DNA from: Clostridiales bacterium
GTDB taxonomy: Bacteria > Bacillota_A > Clostridia > Christensenellales > Aristaeellaceae
Assembly: GCA_024684665.1 (NCBI GenBank)
Contig: JAIKWN010000210.1
Coordinates: 1 to 7,975, forward strand
Reading direction: 5' to 3'
Length of the DNA stretch: 7,975 bases
Shown: in pieces, positions 6,070 through 7,975 of the stretch
How positions within the stretch are numbered: position 1 is the stretch's first letter
Layout: each line of letters begins with the position of its first letter
Made by a program: the position numbers and the translations under genes
Notes under the pieces: generated by a model
Told to the model about the DNA's origin: nothing
Databases searched by the model: none
Seen by the model: only the letters and a program-made list of their open reading frames with translations

Positions 6070-6843
6070 TTACGCCTCCTCTCCGAGGTAAGCCTTAAGC
6101 ACCATGGGGTTTGTACGGATCTCCTCCGGGACCCCCTGCGCGATGGTCTCACCGAAGTCCTGCACGTAAATGTAATCGCTGAGGTTCATGACCAGGTCCA
6201 TGCGGTGTTCAATGACCAGAATGGCGAGTTTCGGGTATTTGCGCTGGATCTCGCGGATAAAGTCGCCAAGCTGCAGGACTTCCTCCGGATTGAGGCCCGC
6301 CGCCGGTTCGTCCAGCATGAGGACCTTCGGGTCGGACACCAGCGCGCGGGCGATTTCGACCCTGCGCTGGATCCCGTAGGGAAGACTGGAGGGTCTGCTG
6401 TCCGCGTAGTGATCGAGATTGAGGAGGCGAAGACAGCCGAGCGCCCGTTCCCGTATGACCTTCTCCCGCTTCCAGCGTCTTGGGAGCAGGAGCATGGCCT
6501 CCAGCATCGTGTATCCGCCGGCGAAGTCCAGGGCAACCTTGACATTGTCAAGAACGCTGAGGCCCGTAAACAGACGGGTATTCTGAAAGGTTCTCGAGAT
6601 TCCGAGTCTCGCCGTCTCGATCTGGGACATGGCGGTTATGTCGCGTCCTTCCAGCCATACGGTTCCCCTGTCCGGTTTATAAATGCGGGAAATCAGATTG
6701 AAGATCGTGGTTTTCCCGGCCCCGTTGGGTCCGATGATCGCGGTCAGACTGCCTGCTTCCGCCTGAAAGCTGAAATCCTTGACCGCCGCAACGCCTCCGA
6801 AGTTTTTATACAGGTGCTCCGTTTTAAGAACGGCTTCTGCCAT
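6070..6843 (-). CDS. livG: ABC transporter ATP-binding protein, LivG family
   Basis: This 257-residue cytoplasmic ATPase powers the LivHM permease pair. It shows Walker A GPNGAGKTT (38-46), Q-loop Gln87 in SRTFQNTRLF, a signature segment LPYGIQRR (154-161), Walker B VLMLDE (174-179, catalytic Glu179) and switch His213 in IEHRMD. The signature departs from canonical LSGGQ, but LivG proteins commonly carry LPYGQQRR, so only Ile158 for Gln is a small deviation. The C-terminal NPMVLKAYLGEEA is the usual LivG ending. The start overlaps the livM stop by one base. The stop is followed after two bases by the livF ATG, and the livF ribosome binding site (GGAGAGGAGG) lies inside the last codons of this gene. 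Confidence 0.96.
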   Translation of the reverse strand: MAEAVLKTEHLYKNFGGVAAVKDFSFQAEAGSLTAIIGPNGAGKTTIFNLISRIYKPDRGTVWLEGRDITAMSQIETARLGISRTFQNTRLFTGLSVLDNVKVALDFAGGYTMLEAMLLLPRRWKREKVIRERALGCLRLLNLDHYADSRPSSLPYGIQRRVEIARALVSDPKVLMLDEPAAGLNPEEVLQLGDFIREIQRKYPKLAILVIEHRMDLVMNLSDYIYVQDFGETIAQGVPEEIRTNPMVLKAYLGEEA

Positions 6844-7745
6844 CAGGCATCACCGCCCTTCGCGAGCTTTTCCCTTTTTTCTCCGAGCTTCCGGAGCCGT
6901 TTCAGAGACAGCTCGTTTTCACCCATCAGACCGTTGGTCCGGAAGTTGATCACGACGAGGATGAGAACGCAGTAAATGATGGTTTTGCAGCTCTGCAGGT
7001 CAACGCCGAACAGCTGAACTCCCTTCAGGAATTCCGGCAGCACCTTGAGGCCGGCAGCGGAAATCATGGAGCCGGTCAGGGAATTTGTTCCGCCGAAGAA
7101 CAGCAGGATCTGCATCTCGGCCGACAGCGACCAGCCAAAGGCGTCCGGGGCGATCACCCGGTTGCGCAGCCCGTACAGGATTCCGCCCACCGCGGCGATC
7201 ATCGAGGCGAAGACATAGACCTTTACCTTCAGGCGGTAGACGTCAATTCCGAAGCTGCGTGCCGCGACCTCATCCGTCTTGAGGGCGATCAGCATGCGCC
7301 CAAAGCGGGAATACTTGAGGTTGCGGACCATGAAAATCACAAAGGCGGTAATCCCGAGAACGATCCATACCAAGTTCTTGACCTTGGGGATCTTGGAAAA
7401 CCCGATGGAGGCGTTGGTCCATTCCCCGAGAAGGATCACGATGGATGAAACCATCTGGGAGAAGCCGACGGAAAGCAGCGCGAAATAATCGCGTCTCAGG
7501 CGCAGGGTCGGCAGCGAAATGATGAGGGCTATCAGCCCGCTGACCCCAACGCCGATGACCGATGTCAGAAGAATGGGCAGCTTTAGATACCTTGCGAGGC
7601 AGAAGGTCAGGTAGGCGCAGATCGACATGTAAGCCGCCTGCCCCAGGGAAAACATGCCCGCGAGGCTCGTAATGCAGAATACGCCGCAGACCGTGATCAT
7701 GGAGACGCATGCCATGATGATCAGGGAAATCTGGTAATTGCTCAT
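6843..7745 (-). CDS. livM: ABC transporter permease, LivM family
   Basis: This 300-residue second permease subunit of the HAAT-type importer pairs with LivH in the membrane. It is strongly hydrophobic, with likely membrane segments near residues 7-29, 57-78, 88-108, 124-141, 175-193, 211-232 and 252-268. Family landmarks are SLGQAAYMSICAY (33-45), the cytoplasmic loop with SRFGRMLIALKTDEVAA (146-162), which is the ATPase-coupling region, and FGGTNSLTG (217-225). The C-terminus is a basic, Lys/Arg-rich tail (about 281-297). A GGGGGGA ribosome binding site at 7751-7757, five bases before ATG, supports this start. The stop codon overlaps the livG start by one base (TGATG), so translational coupling is likely. 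The length is close to that of other short LivM proteins. Family assignment is firm; substrate is unknown. Confidence 0.95.
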   Translation of the reverse strand: MSNYQISLIIMACVSMITVCGVFCITSLAGMFSLGQAAYMSICAYLTFCLARYLKLPILLTSVIGVGVSGLIALIISLPTLRLRRDYFALLSVGFSQMVSSIVILLGEWTNASIGFSKIPKVKNLVWIVLGITAFVIFMVRNLKYSRFGRMLIALKTDEVAARSFGIDVYRLKVKVYVFASMIAAVGGILYGLRNRVIAPDAFGWSLSAEMQILLFFGGTNSLTGSMISAAGLKVLPEFLKGVQLFGVDLQSCKTIIYCVLILVVINFRTNGLMGENELSLKRLRKLGEKREKLAKGGDA

Positions 7746-7759
7746 GACACTCCCCCCAC

Positions 7760-7975
7760 TTACACCTTGTCTCTCGCAAAGCGGCCGAAGATTCCCTCGG
7801 GGCGCACCGCCAGGAATACCAGCATGATGCCGAAGAGGATGATCGGTGATACGAGCGCTCCGAAATAATACGTCAGGAGCATTTCGACGATGCCAAGGCC
7901 GAGCGCCGCGATGATCGCCCCGCCCAGGCTGCCGAGGCCCCCGAATACGGACGCGATAAAGCCCTTGATCATCAT
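7760..7975 (-). CDS. livH: ABC transporter permease, LivH family (C-terminal part only)
   Basis: This is the C-terminal 71 residues of an inner-membrane permease of a branched-chain-amino-acid-type (HAAT) ABC importer; the rest lies beyond the right window edge. The first ATG in view sits at the very edge and is almost certainly internal, because LivH proteins are usually about 290-300 residues. The visible part has the family's Gly-rich segment (VFGGLGSLGGA, about residues 10-20 of the fragment), then two hydrophobic stretches and the typical ending RPEGIFGR followed by a short basic tail. The stop codon is 14 bases before the livM start, which fits livH-livM-livG-livF order. LivH and LivM form the membrane channel. 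The substrate cannot be read from this fragment: this transporter family also carries urea, short amides and other polar compounds. Confidence 0.9.
   Translation of the reverse strand: MMIKGFIASVFGGLGSLGGAIIAALGLGIVEMLLTYYFGALVSPIILFGIMLVFLAVRPEGIFGRFARDKV

Noticed and set aside
6362..6385. LivG signature LPYGIQRR instead of LSGGQ as a sign of an inactive ATPase.
   Set aside because: LivG proteins normally carry LPYG-type signatures, and Walker A, Walker B with Glu179 and the switch His are intact.

Overview
All recognisable genes in this 7,975-base window lie on the minus strand, so they read from right to left. They are packed like one operon: junctions overlap by 1-26 bases or are separated by 2-17 bases, and only the last gap (about 110 bases) is longer. 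The DNA looks GC-rich by eye. Most starts are ATG behind strong AGGAGG-type ribosome binding sites. One gene starts a C_GCAxxG_C_C-type redox protein, and another encodes a large Fe-S flavoprotein. Together these suggest an anaerobic member of the Bacillota (Clostridia). That assignment is inference from style and gene families; there is no rRNA or marker gene here.

Layout in transcription order. (1) 7975-5303: the end of livH, then livM, livG and livF. These are two permeases and two ATPases of a branched-chain-amino-acid-type (HAAT) ABC importer. The substrate-binding protein is not in the window and may lie upstream, beyond base 7975. (2) 5328-2704: three soluble enzymes, namely a NagB-like (glucosamine-6-phosphate deaminase family) protein, a creatininase-family metal-dependent amidohydrolase and a Gfo/Idh/MocA-family NAD(P)-dependent dehydrogenase. 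(3) 2714-192: an 840-residue protein related to dihydropyrimidine dehydrogenase. It has an FMN barrel like PreA, an Fe-S/FAD/NAD(P) module like PreT, and a C-terminal ferredoxin. This domain order differs from that of eukaryotic DPD and from the separate bacterial PreT and PreA. (4) 75-1: the first 25 codons of a C_GCAxxG_C_C-family protein, cut by the window edge.

How they may work together (inference): the importer brings in a small polar, probably nitrogen-containing or sugar-like compound. The dehydrogenase, the creatininase-type hydrolase and the NagB-like isomerase/deaminase then process it, and the flavoprotein performs a ring reduction or oxidation coupled to NAD(P)H or ferredoxin. 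No gene is diagnostic of a known pathway. The flavoprotein keeps the catalytic Cys of PreA/DPD but lacks the Asn-Thr pair that binds the pyrimidine, so a substrate other than uracil/thymine is plausible. Gfo/Idh/MocA plus creatininase-family enzymes have a precedent in inositol breakdown (IolG and IolN of Thermotoga), which is an alternative reading.

No RNA gene, mobile element, CRISPR array, convincing terminator or promoter was seen. No gene-free stretch exceeds 300 bases. The long plus-strand open frames are shadows of the minus-strand genes.
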